64,000 nt of DNA from Shewanella colwelliana ATCC 39565 (GTDB taxonomy: Bacteria > Pseudomonadota > Gammaproteobacteria > Enterobacterales > Shewanellaceae). Every line of letters starts with the position of its first letter. Positions within the stretch are counted from its first letter, which is position 1. Position numbers and translations under genes: made by a program. This document shows, piece by piece, positions 9,300 through 18,957 of this stretch. The DNA lies in the NCBI RefSeq assembly GCF_000518705.1, contig NZ_JAEC01000021.1, forward strand, positions 1-64,000, in the 5' to 3' direction. The notes beneath the pieces are model-generated. The model ran no database searches. It had not been told where the DNA came from and saw only the letters and a program-made list of their open reading frames with translations.

Positions 9300-11809
9300 A
9301 ACACATCACTCTGGAGACTACTTATTAGTGGACGACGGGTTTGTCGGTACAAAGGCAGTGCTACGGCCAATGCGCTGGCGACAAGTGCCAATACCACAAC
9401 ATCAAAATAGGCTTGCCAATCCCAGACCATGGCGATACTCCACCCAAAGGCTTGTAAGGTTACTTTATGGATCAGTAAATAACCCAAAATTGCCCCCGTT
9501 GGCAGGGCAACTAGGCAGGTGAGTAAAACCATGAGTAGCATTTGCGTCGTTACCATGACTGTTAACTGCTGCCGATTAACGCCTAAAGTGTATAAACGCG
9601 CAATGGGAGCCATACGTGCTTGGGTCAGCATATAGCAAGCACTGAATAAGCCGATAGCGGCGACCAAGAGGGTTAAGGTGTTAAGTACCTGCGTAATCGA
9701 AAAGGTACGCTTAAACATCTCTATCGCTTGGGCTTTTATCCGCGCCTGACTATAGATGAGCGATTCAGGCAGGGCGAACTTTTGTTGCAGAACCAAGCCA
9801 TAGGCATCGAAATCGCCACTATAAGTAATAGCGATACTTAAGGGCTCTGTATTGAGTTTGGCCTGGTGCCATAAGGCGGGTGGAATGATCACCTCACCAT
9901 AAGGGTTACCATAATCATAATAGATGGCCGCAATGATGAGCTGGATATTGCCTAATGCGTCGACCGTAATGCTATCTCCTACGTTGAGCTTTTGTTTTAT
10001 GGCGAAGGGCTCACTCACTATCACTTGTGGGGTTGAGGTGTTTGCCGCATCAAAATAGCGTTGCCATAGCTGGTCGTTAGATGCTCCATTCGCAGCTTTT
10101 ATCACTGTGGTGTTTTCAATAGAGTAGCGGTCGCGAGTCAGTAAAAATATCGGCGAGTGCTGGGAGGTTGTTTTGGTCAGCCATTGTTTGTAGATGCCGG
10201 TGACCTGCTTGTCTTGGCTTAATAGGTGCTGAAGTTCTGCCATCTGATTTTTGGGTGGCCGAAGGTAAAGATCCGCATGTAGGCGTGCATTAAGCCACTG
10301 CTTTAAGGTGACTTCGAAGCTGCCGACTAGGCTATTCATGGAGATATTGGCCGTTAGCGCCAGCAGCATCGCCATCATGGCCAATGAGAGCGGTGGTATA
10401 AGCTCTTTGGTTTCGGCAATTTGGTAACCCATCAGCCCTTTGGGGCTGATGGCGGCGATGGCATTGATCAGCCGTACCAGCAGCCAAGGTAGCGACAGTG
10501 GAATGGCTAACACCACCAAGCCGAGCAGTCCCATGGTAATGCGGTAGTCTTGGCTAATTGGCATAAAAATTAATGCTATCAGGGCTAATGTCAGTGCCGA
10601 TATCATTTGCCATTTTTGCGCGCGATGGGCATTTTTCTGTTGACTAAATTGCCCCGAACTCTGGGCTAAAGGTTGGCGTAATAACTCTACAAATAATGAA
10701 CTGCACGCCAATAATGCGGCGGCTAAGGTCAATAGTGTTGCTTGAGCTAGCCATTGCCAGCGCCAGATCCCGGGTAAAATGTTGGCGCCATACAGCTGCT
10801 CTAAGGTGACTGAAACCATAGGCTGCAACCAGTAGCTGAGTTGTAAGCCTAAAATAAATCCCACCAGTGAGCCCACAAGCACGAGCAACAATAGCTCACT
10901 GCCCAAGGCCGTCATAATCGCCAGCTTCATAATGCCTTGCTGCTGCAATTGAATAATGAGGCGTTTACGTTTGAGCAGGCTATAACGCACACCGTTGTAA
11001 GCAATAAAAAGACCGACAATAAATGCCAATAAGCTCATGGCGGTGAGGTTGAGATGAAAGCTGTTGGTCAGGGCTTTCATGCTGTCCCCATTATCGCTTT
11101 CACTGAGGTTTCCCTCGGTGGTTAACCATTGCTCTATAGCTGATTGTTGGTGGCTAATATCGCTGAAGATGGCGATGTAGCTCAACTGGCCAGGCTTATC
11201 TAGTAACTGCTGCGCCAGTGAGATATCGACCAATAGCCGGTTCCCAAGATTAAAACTATCGTCAACGGGCACAACCTCAAGTGTTGAGCCGCTCAATACT
11301 AAGTGTTTTTTCGCTAGGCTTTGCGCGGCGCTTTGGCTCATTAATACCAATGGCTCGCCCGCTATGATACGCGCCAGGGGGAGTGAAAATGCTGCAAAAG
11401 GGGAGCCTTGGGAGGCGGCATCGTCTGCGGTGCGCAGTGCGCTAATGGCAGCGATGATATCGCTACCTTGCAATTGCCAGCGTTGTTGGTTGTCATCGGT
11501 TACCCAGCCTTGCACGACTGCAAGGCTCTGATTAATCCCCAGCCCTCTTAACTCAATATAGCGCTGCTCATCGAGACTCTTTTGCTGCGCCGCTGGCGTG
11601 ATTAACCACTTGGCTTGCTGACTGAGGAGTTCGGTGGCACTGCTGTAACTATTGATGGCATTTTCATTGGTGGCTCGCACACCTGTGAGCAGCGTAACGG
11701 CTAAAATGATGCCGACAATGATGGCGCCAGCTTGCAGCGGCGATTGGCGATAATGGGCCAAAAACACCTGCAGGCAGATGTTGCTTCCTCTAAAGAGTGG
11801 ATTACTCAT
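9296..11809 (-). CDS. FtsX-like ABC transporter permease (AttFG-like)
   Basis: An 837-aa inner-membrane permease with the MacB/FtsX layout. One N-terminal helix at about 23-45 is followed by a large periplasmic domain, then helix groups near 255-380 and 400-450, a second periplasmic domain, and three C-terminal helices from about 710 to the end. The length fits a fused pair of permease modules, matching AttF plus AttG. Such systems usually act as mechanotransducers or extract lipids or lipoproteins rather than import solutes. It overlaps the ATPase gene by 8 bp and attH by 4 bp. Confidence 0.85.
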   Translation of the reverse strand: MSNPLFRGSNICLQVFLAHYRQSPLQAGAIIVGIILAVTLLTGVRATNENAINSYSSATELLSQQAKWLITPAAQQKSLDEQRYIELRGLGINQSLAVVQGWVTDDNQQRWQLQGSDIIAAISALRTADDAASQGSPFAAFSLPLARIIAGEPLVLMSQSAAQSLAKKHLVLSGSTLEVVPVDDSFNLGNRLLVDISLAQQLLDKPGQLSYIAIFSDISHQQSAIEQWLTTEGNLSESDNGDSMKALTNSFHLNLTAMSLLAFIVGLFIAYNGVRYSLLKRKRLIIQLQQQGIMKLAIMTALGSELLLLVLVGSLVGFILGLQLSYWLQPMVSVTLEQLYGANILPGIWRWQWLAQATLLTLAAALLACSSLFVELLRQPLAQSSGQFSQQKNAHRAQKWQMISALTLALIALIFMPISQDYRITMGLLGLVVLAIPLSLPWLLVRLINAIAAISPKGLMGYQIAETKELIPPLSLAMMAMLLALTANISMNSLVGSFEVTLKQWLNARLHADLYLRPPKNQMAELQHLLSQDKQVTGIYKQWLTKTTSQHSPIFLLTRDRYSIENTTVIKAANGASNDQLWQRYFDAANTSTPQVIVSEPFAIKQKLNVGDSITVDALGNIQLIIAAIYYDYGNPYGEVIIPPALWHQAKLNTEPLSIAITYSGDFDAYGLVLQQKFALPESLIYSQARIKAQAIEMFKRTFSITQVLNTLTLLVAAIGLFSACYMLTQARMAPIARLYTLGVNRQQLTVMVTTQMLLMVLLTCLVALPTGAILGYLLIHKVTLQAFGWSIAMVWDWQAYFDVVVLALVASALAVALPLYRQTRRPLISSLQSDVL

Positions 11810-12473
11810 GTACAGTGCCTAAGTCTAAATGCCATCGGCGCTGCATAAAGTCGGCGCACTCCAAACTGTGGGTCACCATGAGTATGCTGGTTTGATGCTC
11901 TGCGGCGAGCTGACACAATAAGGCCATCACTTCTAAGGTGGCCGATTGATCTAAATTTCCTGTCGGTTCATCGGCTAATAATAGTGATGGTTGATGGGCC
12001 AAGGCTCTGGCAATAGCGACCCGTTGTTGTTGACCCCCTGACAGGGTTTCTACGTGCCGCTTACGCAGAGAAAGCAGGCCTAAGGTCTCAACGAGATGAT
12101 CGCACCAGCTATTCCAGCGTTTGCCATTTAGGTGCAGCGGGAAAGCGATATTGTCTTCAACGCTAAGGGGGGTGAGTAAGTTGAATTGCTGAAACACCAC
12201 GCCCAATTGCTGGTGGCGAAATTGACTCCAGCGTTTGTCGTCCCAATGGGAGGTGGGTTCGCCGAGCAATGAAAGTGTGCCTGAAGTGGGCAGTTCAAAA
12301 CCCGCGATAATGTTGAGTAGGGTACTTTTACCACTGCCGCTGGCACCGGTGAGGGCGACGGATTCACCTTGATGCAGGCTAAGTGCGACATCGTTAAGAA
12401 CACAATGGTGTTGTTCACCATCGATAAACGTTTTATTGATGCTATTGAGCTCAACAATCAGCTTGGTCATCGT
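11802..12473 (-). CDS. ABC transporter ATP-binding protein (LolD/MacB type, AttE-like)
   Basis: A 223-aa ATPase that powers the downstream FtsX-like permease. Walker A is GASGSGKST (42-50), followed by the Q-loop FQQFNLL, the signature LSGGQQQR (143-150), Walker B LLLADEP (163-169) and the switch histidine in MVTHS. The start at 12473 was preferred over an in-frame ATG 45 bp upstream because it follows an ATGGAGTCACG ribosome-binding site and fits the family's N-terminus. It is the first gene of the operon. Confidence 0.9.
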   Translation of the reverse strand, partial: TMTKLIVELNSINKTFIDGEQHHCVLNDVALSLHQGESVALTGASGSGKSTLLNIIAGFELPTSGTLSLLGEPTSHWDDKRWSQFRHQQLGVVFQQFNLLTPLSVEDNIAFPLHLNGKRWNSWCDHLVETLGLLSLRKRHVETLSGGQQQRVAIARALAHQPSLLLADEPTGNLDQSATLEVMALLCQLAAEHQTSILMVTHSLECADFMQRRWHLDLGTVHE

Positions 12474-12633
12474 GACTCCATCGGCATTGTATCTGAATGA
12501 ATGCCATACCGTTTCCATGCGTTATAGCTTATACCTTAACCCATAAGCGGGGTAACGTGATACGTATTTTGAGGATAAAACGATCAGATTTTTTATCCAG
12601 ACTGAGTGTAGTATCTCTTTAAAATGGCGCAAT

Positions 12634-12657
12634 AAAAAAGGCGCTAGAAGCGCCTTT
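12634..12657 (-). terminator. Rho-independent terminator after ygfZ
   Basis: A 9-bp stem AAAGGCGCT/AGCGCCTTT with a 3-nt loop, preceded on the plus strand by an A-run that becomes the U-tail on the minus strand. Confidence 0.85.
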
Positions 12658-12676
12658 AAGATATTGTTGTGTCGTG

Positions 12677-13642
12677 TTATTCCACTTCATCTAATGAATA
12701 GGGCAGCGGCCGAATGGTTAAGCTCGATGCCTCGTCGCCTTCAACGCGCAGCGCTGCATCATTTTGGGTATCATTAGGCAGTACTGCGGTTAGCACCACA
12801 TGCTCACCAGTCTGAGCTACTTCGATAATGGTACCAGTTTTCTTGTAGCCATCTTCAAGGGCGAGTTCTAACTTAGTCTCAAGGGTGATAGGGTCACTCG
12901 CGGTGCCTGTTAAGATATATAGCGCGCGTTTGTTGCCGCCGCGATACTTCATTCTGGCGACCGTTTCCTGGCCCATGTAACAACCCTTGTTAAAACTAAT
13001 ACCATTCACGGCTTGCAGGTTACACATTTGCGGTACAAATTGACCTTGATGACTCGCGGCGATATTTGGATAGCCAGCTTTAATCTCTAGACTCTGCCAT
13101 AAAGTGTGGCTGTAGATAGGTTGGGTTATCTCGCTCAGCAAGGTTTCACTGGCTTGTGTAGCCACGATGATAATGTAGCGTTCACCATCTTTAAGTACGA
13201 CACCATTAGGGATCTCGGTCAATTGAGCTGAGATCTCGCCAAACTGGGTTTCAACCCAAGTTTTTGCTTCTGCTCCGGCTACGCCTAGCATGGTCCACTC
13301 ATCGCTCGCATCAGTTAGATCTGCTTTGCTAAATACGGCATATTTGGCTAACTGTGGCAGATCGACGGCCAAGGTATCTTTAGGTTGCATCAGCATTAAG
13401 GCATCGCCCATGCTAAAGGCTTTAAAACTGGCCAGCATTTTCCCTTTAGGATCGCAGTGAGCGCCCCACATCCATTGCTCAGCGCTAAGTGAAGTGATAT
13501 CTGTGGTCACTTGGCCGTGGATAAAGCTACGCCCCTGTTCGCCGGTGACACTTAGCAGGCCTAAGTGGGATAGATGGCTGAAAACGAGTGCGGGCATCTC
13601 CTCAGTAACACTCCACTGAGGTTGAGAAACGGTAAGTGTCAT
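12677..13642 (-). CDS. ygfZ: tRNA-modifying folate-binding protein YgfZ
   Basis: A 321-aa cytoplasmic protein of the COG0354 family, which needs folate and supports iron-sulfur-dependent tRNA modification such as MiaB activity. The diagnostic motif KGCYMGQE is at 219-226, with the conserved cysteine at 221. The N-terminal GcvT-like fold includes FIHGQVTTDI at about 40-49. Length matches the E. coli protein. It is a single-gene unit with its own terminator and a MITE-like element upstream. Confidence 0.92.
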   Translation of the reverse strand: MTLTVSQPQWSVTEEMPALVFSHLSHLGLLSVTGEQGRSFIHGQVTTDITSLSAEQWMWGAHCDPKGKMLASFKAFSMGDALMLMQPKDTLAVDLPQLAKYAVFSKADLTDASDEWTMLGVAGAEAKTWVETQFGEISAQLTEIPNGVVLKDGERYIIIVATQASETLLSEITQPIYSHTLWQSLEIKAGYPNIAASHQGQFVPQMCNLQAVNGISFNKGCYMGQETVARMKYRGGNKRALYILTGTASDPITLETKLELALEDGYKKTGTIIEVAQTGEHVVLTAVLPNDTQNDAALRVEGDEASSLTIRPLPYSLDEVE

Positions 13643-13743
13643 ATCTTGTTCCTAGGCATTGGCTAATCGATTGAGGCAATTGTAACGCTATTACCTTATT
13701 ACGCATAAATATATGGGCGATATGCTGAAATTAAAGGGGGCGC

Positions 13744-14086
13744 ATACCAATTAGTATAAATATGTGAGTGCTAAGTAAGTATTTAACGCTTCTGAAGTAA
13801 GGCTCTGGGCACTCGCATACTCGGTAACTGCTCCATGCGTTGCCCTATCTCCTAAATCCCTTTAGTCGTGCTTCGTCCTAGCGCCTCAATCCCCATAGTT
13901 ATTCTAGGGTTATGCACGTTAATACTGGATAAGGTGTGCTAAAATTTGCTTTGCCGGCGTATTGTTGGCCGCCTACTTATGCCCTGAATACCCCTTCTAT
14001 AAAACAAGCGTTACCCAATACATTCGCCTTAAATGAGTTGCCAAAAAGAGACGTTAAATCGAACATTTTTTGATACTGATTGGTAT
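13744..14086. mobile_element. MITE-like element, copy B
   Basis: A 343-bp non-coding element with terminal inverted repeats: ATACCAATTAGTATAAA at the left and TGATACTGATTGGTAT at the right, extended by a GC pair outside each end. Its right-end text (CATTCGCCTTAAATGAGTTG) matches copy A at 402-666. An internal stretch, CCCTATCTCCTAAATCCCTTTAGTCGTG (described here as about 28 bases near 13843-13872), recurs with few changes inside the group II intron remnant near 39060-39090. The remainder of 13643-14257 holds no gene. Confidence 0.65.
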
Positions 14087-14257
14087 GCCTGTCATTTGAT
14101 AATGATCAGTTTGAACTGCTGGGCTGAATATGGGGGGGACAAAGATGTCGATGGCAAGGCTATGTGGTGAAAATTATGATGGTGAACATTAGCGGTTGTT
14201 GAGATACATTGAGCGCCTATACTATTTATTAATCATTAAAGTTTGGGCTCCCCTGCG

Positions 14258-15049
14258 ATGGTCTTGAAGCAAGTGCCGCTATTGAAATTTTTATTGCCTC
14301 TATTGTGGTTGATTCCAGTATCGCTCCATTCTGCACCACTGGTTATCGCCTCCAGCGAAGGCCCACCGCATACCATTAACGATATTCATCATGGTATTGA
14401 TCTCGATATTGTTGAGGCTGTACTGAACCGCCTTGGTTATGAGGTGGAGTATCAATTTATGGGGTTAAAGAGAGCGGAGCGTGAAGTCGTCACTGGACGA
14501 GTGGATGTCATGGCGCCCATTTTTATGAAATCGGATATGCCTGGTAGTTACATCTCACTGCCCATTGTTCAATATCAGCCCATGGTATTTTCGCTTAAGA
14601 GCTCAAATGTTATGCCTAAGACGATTTTGGATATGCAAGGGCATAGCGTGGTAACTTTTCAAGGCGCGCCAGGATATTTTGGTGCAGATTTTGTCAAGCT
14701 TTCTAAGGAGAGCCGCTATATGGAGCTTACCGATATGGCGACGATACCAGAGCTGTTAGTTAAGGGGCGGTATGATTATGCCGTGCTGGATAAATATATC
14801 TTTTATTATTTTTATCGTTTGAATGACAAAACAAGAGACGTCTCTCTTTTTACTGAGCATCCGTTAATCAATTCGGTTCCTGCCAGCGCAGCGTTTCATG
14901 ATGTCGAGTTGAGGAATCAATTTAATCGTGAATTACCCCGCTTTATGGAAGGTGAGCAGTATAAGCAGATTTTTGAACGCTATTTAGGTGCTTCACTTTT
15001 GTCATCAGAGCCAGTCAATCACTTTAAAGTTGAAGAGTTACCCTTGTAA
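14258..15049 (+). CDS. Periplasmic amino-acid-type solute-binding protein (SBP_bac_3)
   Basis: About 263 aa, with a hydrophobic leader ending near LHSA, then the SBP_bac_3 pattern: GIDLDIVEAVLNRLGYEVEY near 45-64 and DVMAPIFMK near 87-95. The protein lies in the periplasm and is not next to ABC permease genes, so it may be an orphan sensor-type binding protein of the kind common in Shewanella and Vibrio rather than a transport component. The ATG at 14258 was chosen. A TTG at 14243 in the same frame is possible, and neither has a strong ribosome-binding site. Confidence 0.75.
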   Translation: MVLKQVPLLKFLLPLLWLIPVSLHSAPLVIASSEGPPHTINDIHHGIDLDIVEAVLNRLGYEVEYQFMGLKRAEREVVTGRVDVMAPIFMKSDMPGSYISLPIVQYQPMVFSLKSSNVMPKTILDMQGHSVVTFQGAPGYFGADFVKLSKESRYMELTDMATIPELLVKGRYDYAVLDKYIFYYFYRLNDKTRDVSLFTEHPLINSVPASAAFHDVELRNQFNRELPRFMEGEQYKQIFERYLGASLLSSEPVNHFKVEELPL

Positions 15050-15094
15050 GCTTTTTTGTTATAAGTTAATGGTCCACAGTGTGCCCGCTCGGTA

Positions 15095-15275
15095 ATACCA
15101 ATCAGTATAAAGATGTGATCGCTCAGCGCTAATTTAGCGCTTATGAGGCAAGACCCTTAATTGCTCCTGCTTCAAGGGCATTCACAACATCCTTGTTGAT
15201 TGCAACGAGTGAAGAGCATAGTTGAACTAGGGTCAAACTCGTTAACTATGGTGAGGCAGCCAAAATAAGGTATAC
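15095..15275. repeat. MITE-like element, truncated copy C
   Basis: The left terminal repeat ATACCAATCAGTATAA and following text (AGATGTGATCGCTCAGCG) match copy A. The stretch AACGAGTGAAGAGCATAGTTG and CAAACTCGTTAAC also match. No right terminal repeat is present before the serA terminator, so this is a left-end fragment. The right boundary is approximate. Confidence 0.6.
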
Positions 15276-15277
15276 AT

Positions 15278-15306
15278 AAAAAACGCATCATAATGATGCG
15301 TTTTTT
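15278..15306 (-). terminator. Rho-independent terminator after serA
   Basis: A 9-bp stem AACGCATCA/TGATGCGTT with a TAA loop, flanked by A- and T-runs. It can end transcription in both directions. Confidence 0.85.
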
Positions 15307-15325
15307 GTTAGCGGTCAGCGGCGGT

Positions 15326-16555
15326 TTAGTGCAGCAGACGCGCTCTAATTGTACCTTCGATGGCTTTCATCTCTTCGAGCGCTTCATCGGCTTTGTCTGA
15401 ATCGACTTCCATTACAACGTAACCAATCTCTGCTGTGGTTTGCAGATACTGAGCTGCAATGTTGATCCCTTTTTCTGCAAACGCTTGGTTAATCTTAATT
15501 AAGATACCTGGGCGGTTGTGGTGGATATGCAGTAAGCGTGACGCATCTTTATGTTGTGCCAGTGAAACTTCAGGGAAATTAACCGCAGTCATGGTTGAGC
15601 CATTATCCGAGTACTTAGCTAGTTTTCCAGCGACTTCAATGCCGATGTTCTCTTGGGCTTCTTGGGTGCTGCCACCCACATGAGGCGTTAAGATCACATT
15701 GTCTAAACCACGCAGTGGCGTGACAAATTCGTCATCATTCGATTTAGGTTCAACAGGGAAAACATCGATAGCGGCGCCTACAATGCGGCCACTACGAATT
15801 GCCTGTGCTAAGGCGTCAATGTCGACCACTGTGCCACGGGATGCATTAATCAGTACGCTACCTTCACGCATACTGGCTAGCTCCGCTTCAGCGATCATAT
15901 CTTTGGTTTGCGGTGTTTCTGGTACATGCAAGCTCACGACATCGGCGAGAGACAGTAGTTGCTCAAGCGAGTGGATCTGCTGTGCGTTACCTAAGGGTAG
16001 CTTATCTTCAATATCAAAAAATATGACGCGCATTCCTAAGGTTTCAGCCAAAATACCAAGCTGAGTACCGATATGACCATAACCGATCACCCCTAAAGTT
16101 TTACCTCGGGCTTCATAGCTACCAGCGGCGCTTTTTAACCAACCACCACGGTGAGCTAAGGCGTTACGCTGCGGAATACCACGTAACAACATGATTATTT
16201 CGCCTAATACGAGTTCTGCTACACTGCGAGTGTTTGAGAACGGCGCGTTAAAGACGGGAATCCCCAATTTCTCAGCGGCGCTGAGATCGACCTGATTAGT
16301 ACCAATACAGAAGCAACCTATGCTAACCAGTTTTTCAGCATGATTAAGCACGGCTTCCGTGAGTTGCGTACGCGATCGAATGCCCACGAAATGTGCATCT
16401 TTAATCGAAGCCATCAATTGCTCTTCGCCTAGGGACGCTTTGTGGTACTCAATATTGCTGTAACCTGCTCGTTTGAATACATCTACCGCAGATTGGTGGA
16501 CGCCCTCCAACAGCAGGATCTTGATCTTATCCTTGTCCAGCGAGTGTTTCGCCAT
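15326..16555 (-). CDS. serA: D-3-phosphoglycerate dehydrogenase
   Basis: A 409-aa cytoplasmic enzyme that oxidises 3-phosphoglycerate to 3-phosphohydroxypyruvate, the first step of serine synthesis. The NAD-binding motif GYGHIGTQLG lies near 160, followed by INASRGTVVDIDAL, and the catalytic histidine in LTPHVGGSTQEA. A C-terminal ACT domain (from about 335) would give serine feedback control. The start MAKHSLDKDK at 16555 was chosen because a GAAGAGGG site precedes it and the length fits the E. coli type. An ATG 75 bp upstream has no support. Confidence 0.95.
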   Translation of the reverse strand: MAKHSLDKDKIKILLLEGVHQSAVDVFKRAGYSNIEYHKASLGEEQLMASIKDAHFVGIRSRTQLTEAVLNHAEKLVSIGCFCIGTNQVDLSAAEKLGIPVFNAPFSNTRSVAELVLGEIIMLLRGIPQRNALAHRGGWLKSAAGSYEARGKTLGVIGYGHIGTQLGILAETLGMRVIFFDIEDKLPLGNAQQIHSLEQLLSLADVVSLHVPETPQTKDMIAEAELASMREGSVLINASRGTVVDIDALAQAIRSGRIVGAAIDVFPVEPKSNDDEFVTPLRGLDNVILTPHVGGSTQEAQENIGIEVAGKLAKYSDNGSTMTAVNFPEVSLAQHKDASRLLHIHHNRPGILIKINQAFAEKGINIAAQYLQTTAEIGYVVMEVDSDKADEALEEMKAIEGTIRARLLH

Positions 16556-16721
16556 GATTTGGGTACCCTCTTCGTCGGTTGTTGCTATTATGTGGTTGTT
16601 ATTTTGTTTGTTGACTGCCATCGCCTCCACAAAATAGCACCTTTTTTAGCCAGTGTGGAGGGCTAGATGGCTAAAGTTATTATTCTGATATTAAAACAAT
16701 ATCGTCTAAGGAGTTCCTATT

Positions 16722-17324
16722 TTGAATAAAAGCACTATTTGGCTCACAATTTTTTTTGCCGTGCTTATTTGGTCAGGCATAGAACCTAAGGATTCCTTTA
16801 CTTGGTTTCTTGAAGTCGTTCCTGCTTTGATTGCGCTGCCGATATTATTTTTTACGCGAGAGCGCTTTCCGTTAACATCGTTGGCTTACACGCTTATTTT
16901 GATCCATGCCGTGATATTAATGGTCGGGGGGCACTATACGTATGCAGAGGTGCCGCTGTTCGATTGGATTGCTGACTGGATGGGCAGCGAGCGTAATAAT
17001 TACGACAAGGTGGGGCATTTTGCACAAGGGTTTATTCCTGCGCTGTTAGCTCGTGAGGTGTTTCTACGCTTAGCAGTGGTAAAGCCTGGCGCATGGTGCC
17101 ACTTCTTGGTGTGTTGTTTCGCTTTAGCACTGTCCGCATTTTATGAATTGATCGAGTGGTGGGTTGCATTGATGACAGGTGAAGATGCCGAAGCATTTTT
17201 AGGGACACAAGGTTACGTATGGGATACCCAATCGGATATGGGAATGGCTTTAGTTGGCGCAATAGCAAGTATATTGTTGCTCAGTCGCTGGCATAATCGT
17301 TTACTGGTGAATTTAAAACGCTAA
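16722..17324 (+). CDS. DUF2238 (YjdF-type) inner-membrane protein
   Basis: A 200-aa protein with about six hydrophobic helices. The conserved family text YDKVGHFAQGFIPALLAREV is at about 95-114 and ELIEWWVAL near 142, followed by a loop with DTQSDMGMALVGA. The function of the family is unknown. It starts with TTG at 16722, eight bases after AAGGAG; no ATG fits. It runs divergently from serA. Confidence 0.85.
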   Translation: MNKSTIWLTIFFAVLIWSGIEPKDSFTWFLEVVPALIALPILFFTRERFPLTSLAYTLILIHAVILMVGGHYTYAEVPLFDWIADWMGSERNNYDKVGHFAQGFIPALLAREVFLRLAVVKPGAWCHFLVCCFALALSAFYELIEWWVALMTGEDAEAFLGTQGYVWDTQSDMGMALVGAIASILLLSRWHNRLLVNLKR

Positions 17325-17572
17325 TCGACATGATATTTACAAACCTAATTGGCGTTGTGCATAGCTGAATTATGTTCCAAACGCTATACTCCTTATAACT
17401 ATTAGTGATAACAGATATGGAGTGGCTTCGCTAATATAGGGTAGGATTTTTTGCCAGTTTTGTCGTCTTTTTGACTGAGTGACTGTCAAAAGGAGCGTAG
17501 GTTCAAATTGATAGGGATAGATATTCAATTATGTTGTTTATTAGATTCGATACTTTTCAGGGAGAGAAGTAA

Positions 17573-18238
17573 ATGAGCAGAATCGATGAGTTAGTTTTTT
17601 TACATCAAGATAGTACCTCTTGTCACCTAGCAGTACTTGCAGAATCAATTGGGCTCAAGACGCGTGTAGTAAAACAAGTGGCAGATTTGGAGCCTGAACG
17701 GGATCATAATTGCTTCTATTTAATTGCTCAGAAAGGTGCGGCGCTCGATAGTAAAGGCGTCCCCCTCATCGTCGCGAGGTTACTGCCACATGTACCAATC
17801 GCGTTATACCAAATAGAGCGTGGTAGCTTAGATCCTGAGTCGGCGCTATTGCTTGGCGTTCGTGGGTTACTGTTTGCCGATCAGCGTATGGATCTGTTGC
17901 TGACCGGTCTGCGTAAAATGGTCAATGACGAGCTATGGTTTGATAGACCGCTAATTTCTAAAGTATTTAGGCGTTTGGTTAATCGCCAAGATAGTGGTGT
18001 CGAATTGACTCAAGATACGGTGACTATGCTACAGATGCTGACAGGGCGTGAGCGCACTGTCATCCAACTGGTGTCCAGCGGTGCAAGAAATAAAGAGATT
18101 GCCGATAAACTATGCATTAGTGAGCATACTGTTAAAGCGCATATTTCCTCTATTTTTAGAAAGACTCAATCTCGAAATCGTGTTGAATTATTACGCTGGT
18201 CTCAAGCCAATGCGTGTCATTTTGAGCTTTGCTCATAG
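17573..18238 (+). CDS. LuxR-type transcriptional regulator (CsgD/VpsT-like layout)
   Basis: A 221-aa protein. The N-terminal 130 residues resemble a receiver-like domain without an obvious phospho-acceptor aspartate arrangement. A linker with ELWFDRPLI near 122-130 follows, then a LuxR/FixJ helix-turn-helix (about 160-212) containing LTGRERTVIQL and NKEIADKLCISEHTVKAH. CsgD/VpsT proteins carry a W[FLM][TS]R c-di-GMP motif at the same place. Here it reads WFDR, so c-di-GMP binding is uncertain. It precedes the nuclease block and is transcribed the same way, but 719 bp of non-coding DNA separates them. The upstream GGGAGAGAAGTAA is a good ribosome-binding site. Confidence 0.8.
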   Translation: MSRIDELVFLHQDSTSCHLAVLAESIGLKTRVVKQVADLEPERDHNCFYLIAQKGAALDSKGVPLIVARLLPHVPIALYQIERGSLDPESALLLGVRGLLFADQRMDLLLTGLRKMVNDELWFDRPLISKVFRRLVNRQDSGVELTQDTVTMLQMLTGRERTVIQLVSSGARNKEIADKLCISEHTVKAHISSIFRKTQSRNRVELLRWSQANACHFELCS

Positions 18239-18957
18239 AAATGAAGTGTTGAAAAGGTACTCACAATACAGCCCAGTTGGATAGACTCAATCATCAAGGT
18301 ACGTGTCGAGGAGATTGAGAAAAGCGCTGGGCACATCCTATCAGAATGACTTCTCAGTTTGTTGTTTTTAGCATGGTGCGCTTAGAAAGGGGCACCATCA
18401 AGACTTGCATCGCCTCTTTGGCATTCTAGGCCGTTTATTATCTTTAAAAAAGCAGTTGTAAAGCTTTAAAATTGGTTTTGCTGACTCCTGTTAGTTTGTC
18501 GTAGCAGGTTAGTGATCAAAATTTAGTTTTTCATAAAAAAAAACCTCCAAATTCCCACACCACTGTATGCAAAAAATGCCACACCTTGTTCTTGCTTAAG
18601 TGTCTGATTTTTTGGCCCCTAAAACCCCCTTCTTTTTACCCTGTTCTCTAGAGTGATTAATCTAGCTCTAATTTTCTATGTTTAACAAATGCTTATACAC
18701 TCCAAATGTGATTAACCCTTCTTTTTTTTGTTATGAAACTCTGCAACAATCGCAGCGCACGTTAATAGAAATTAGCGACATTATTATAAAAATGGGGTTG
18801 ATATATGAAATATGTAATAAAGGTATCGGCGATTTCCTCATCGAACTCACCGCCAATCTGACTAGCCAGCAATTTTAGATATTACGAATAAACATTTTTA
18901 ATTTTGAGTTTGGCCTTCAAATATAGGCTGACAAATTACTAATCGGAAGTAACAGCA
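18239..18957. other. Non-coding region before the porin gene
   Basis: 719 bp, AT-rich from about 18450. A 66-codon ORF at 18678-18878 lacks a ribosome-binding site and recognisable content and is not called. The last 60 bases before 18958 contain a GGAAG ribosome-binding site for the porin. No terminator or operator was clear. Confidence 0.5.

Noticed and set aside
18678..18878. 66-codon ORF before the porin
   Set aside because: No ribosome-binding site and no recognisable pattern in an AT-rich region; chance ORF most likely.
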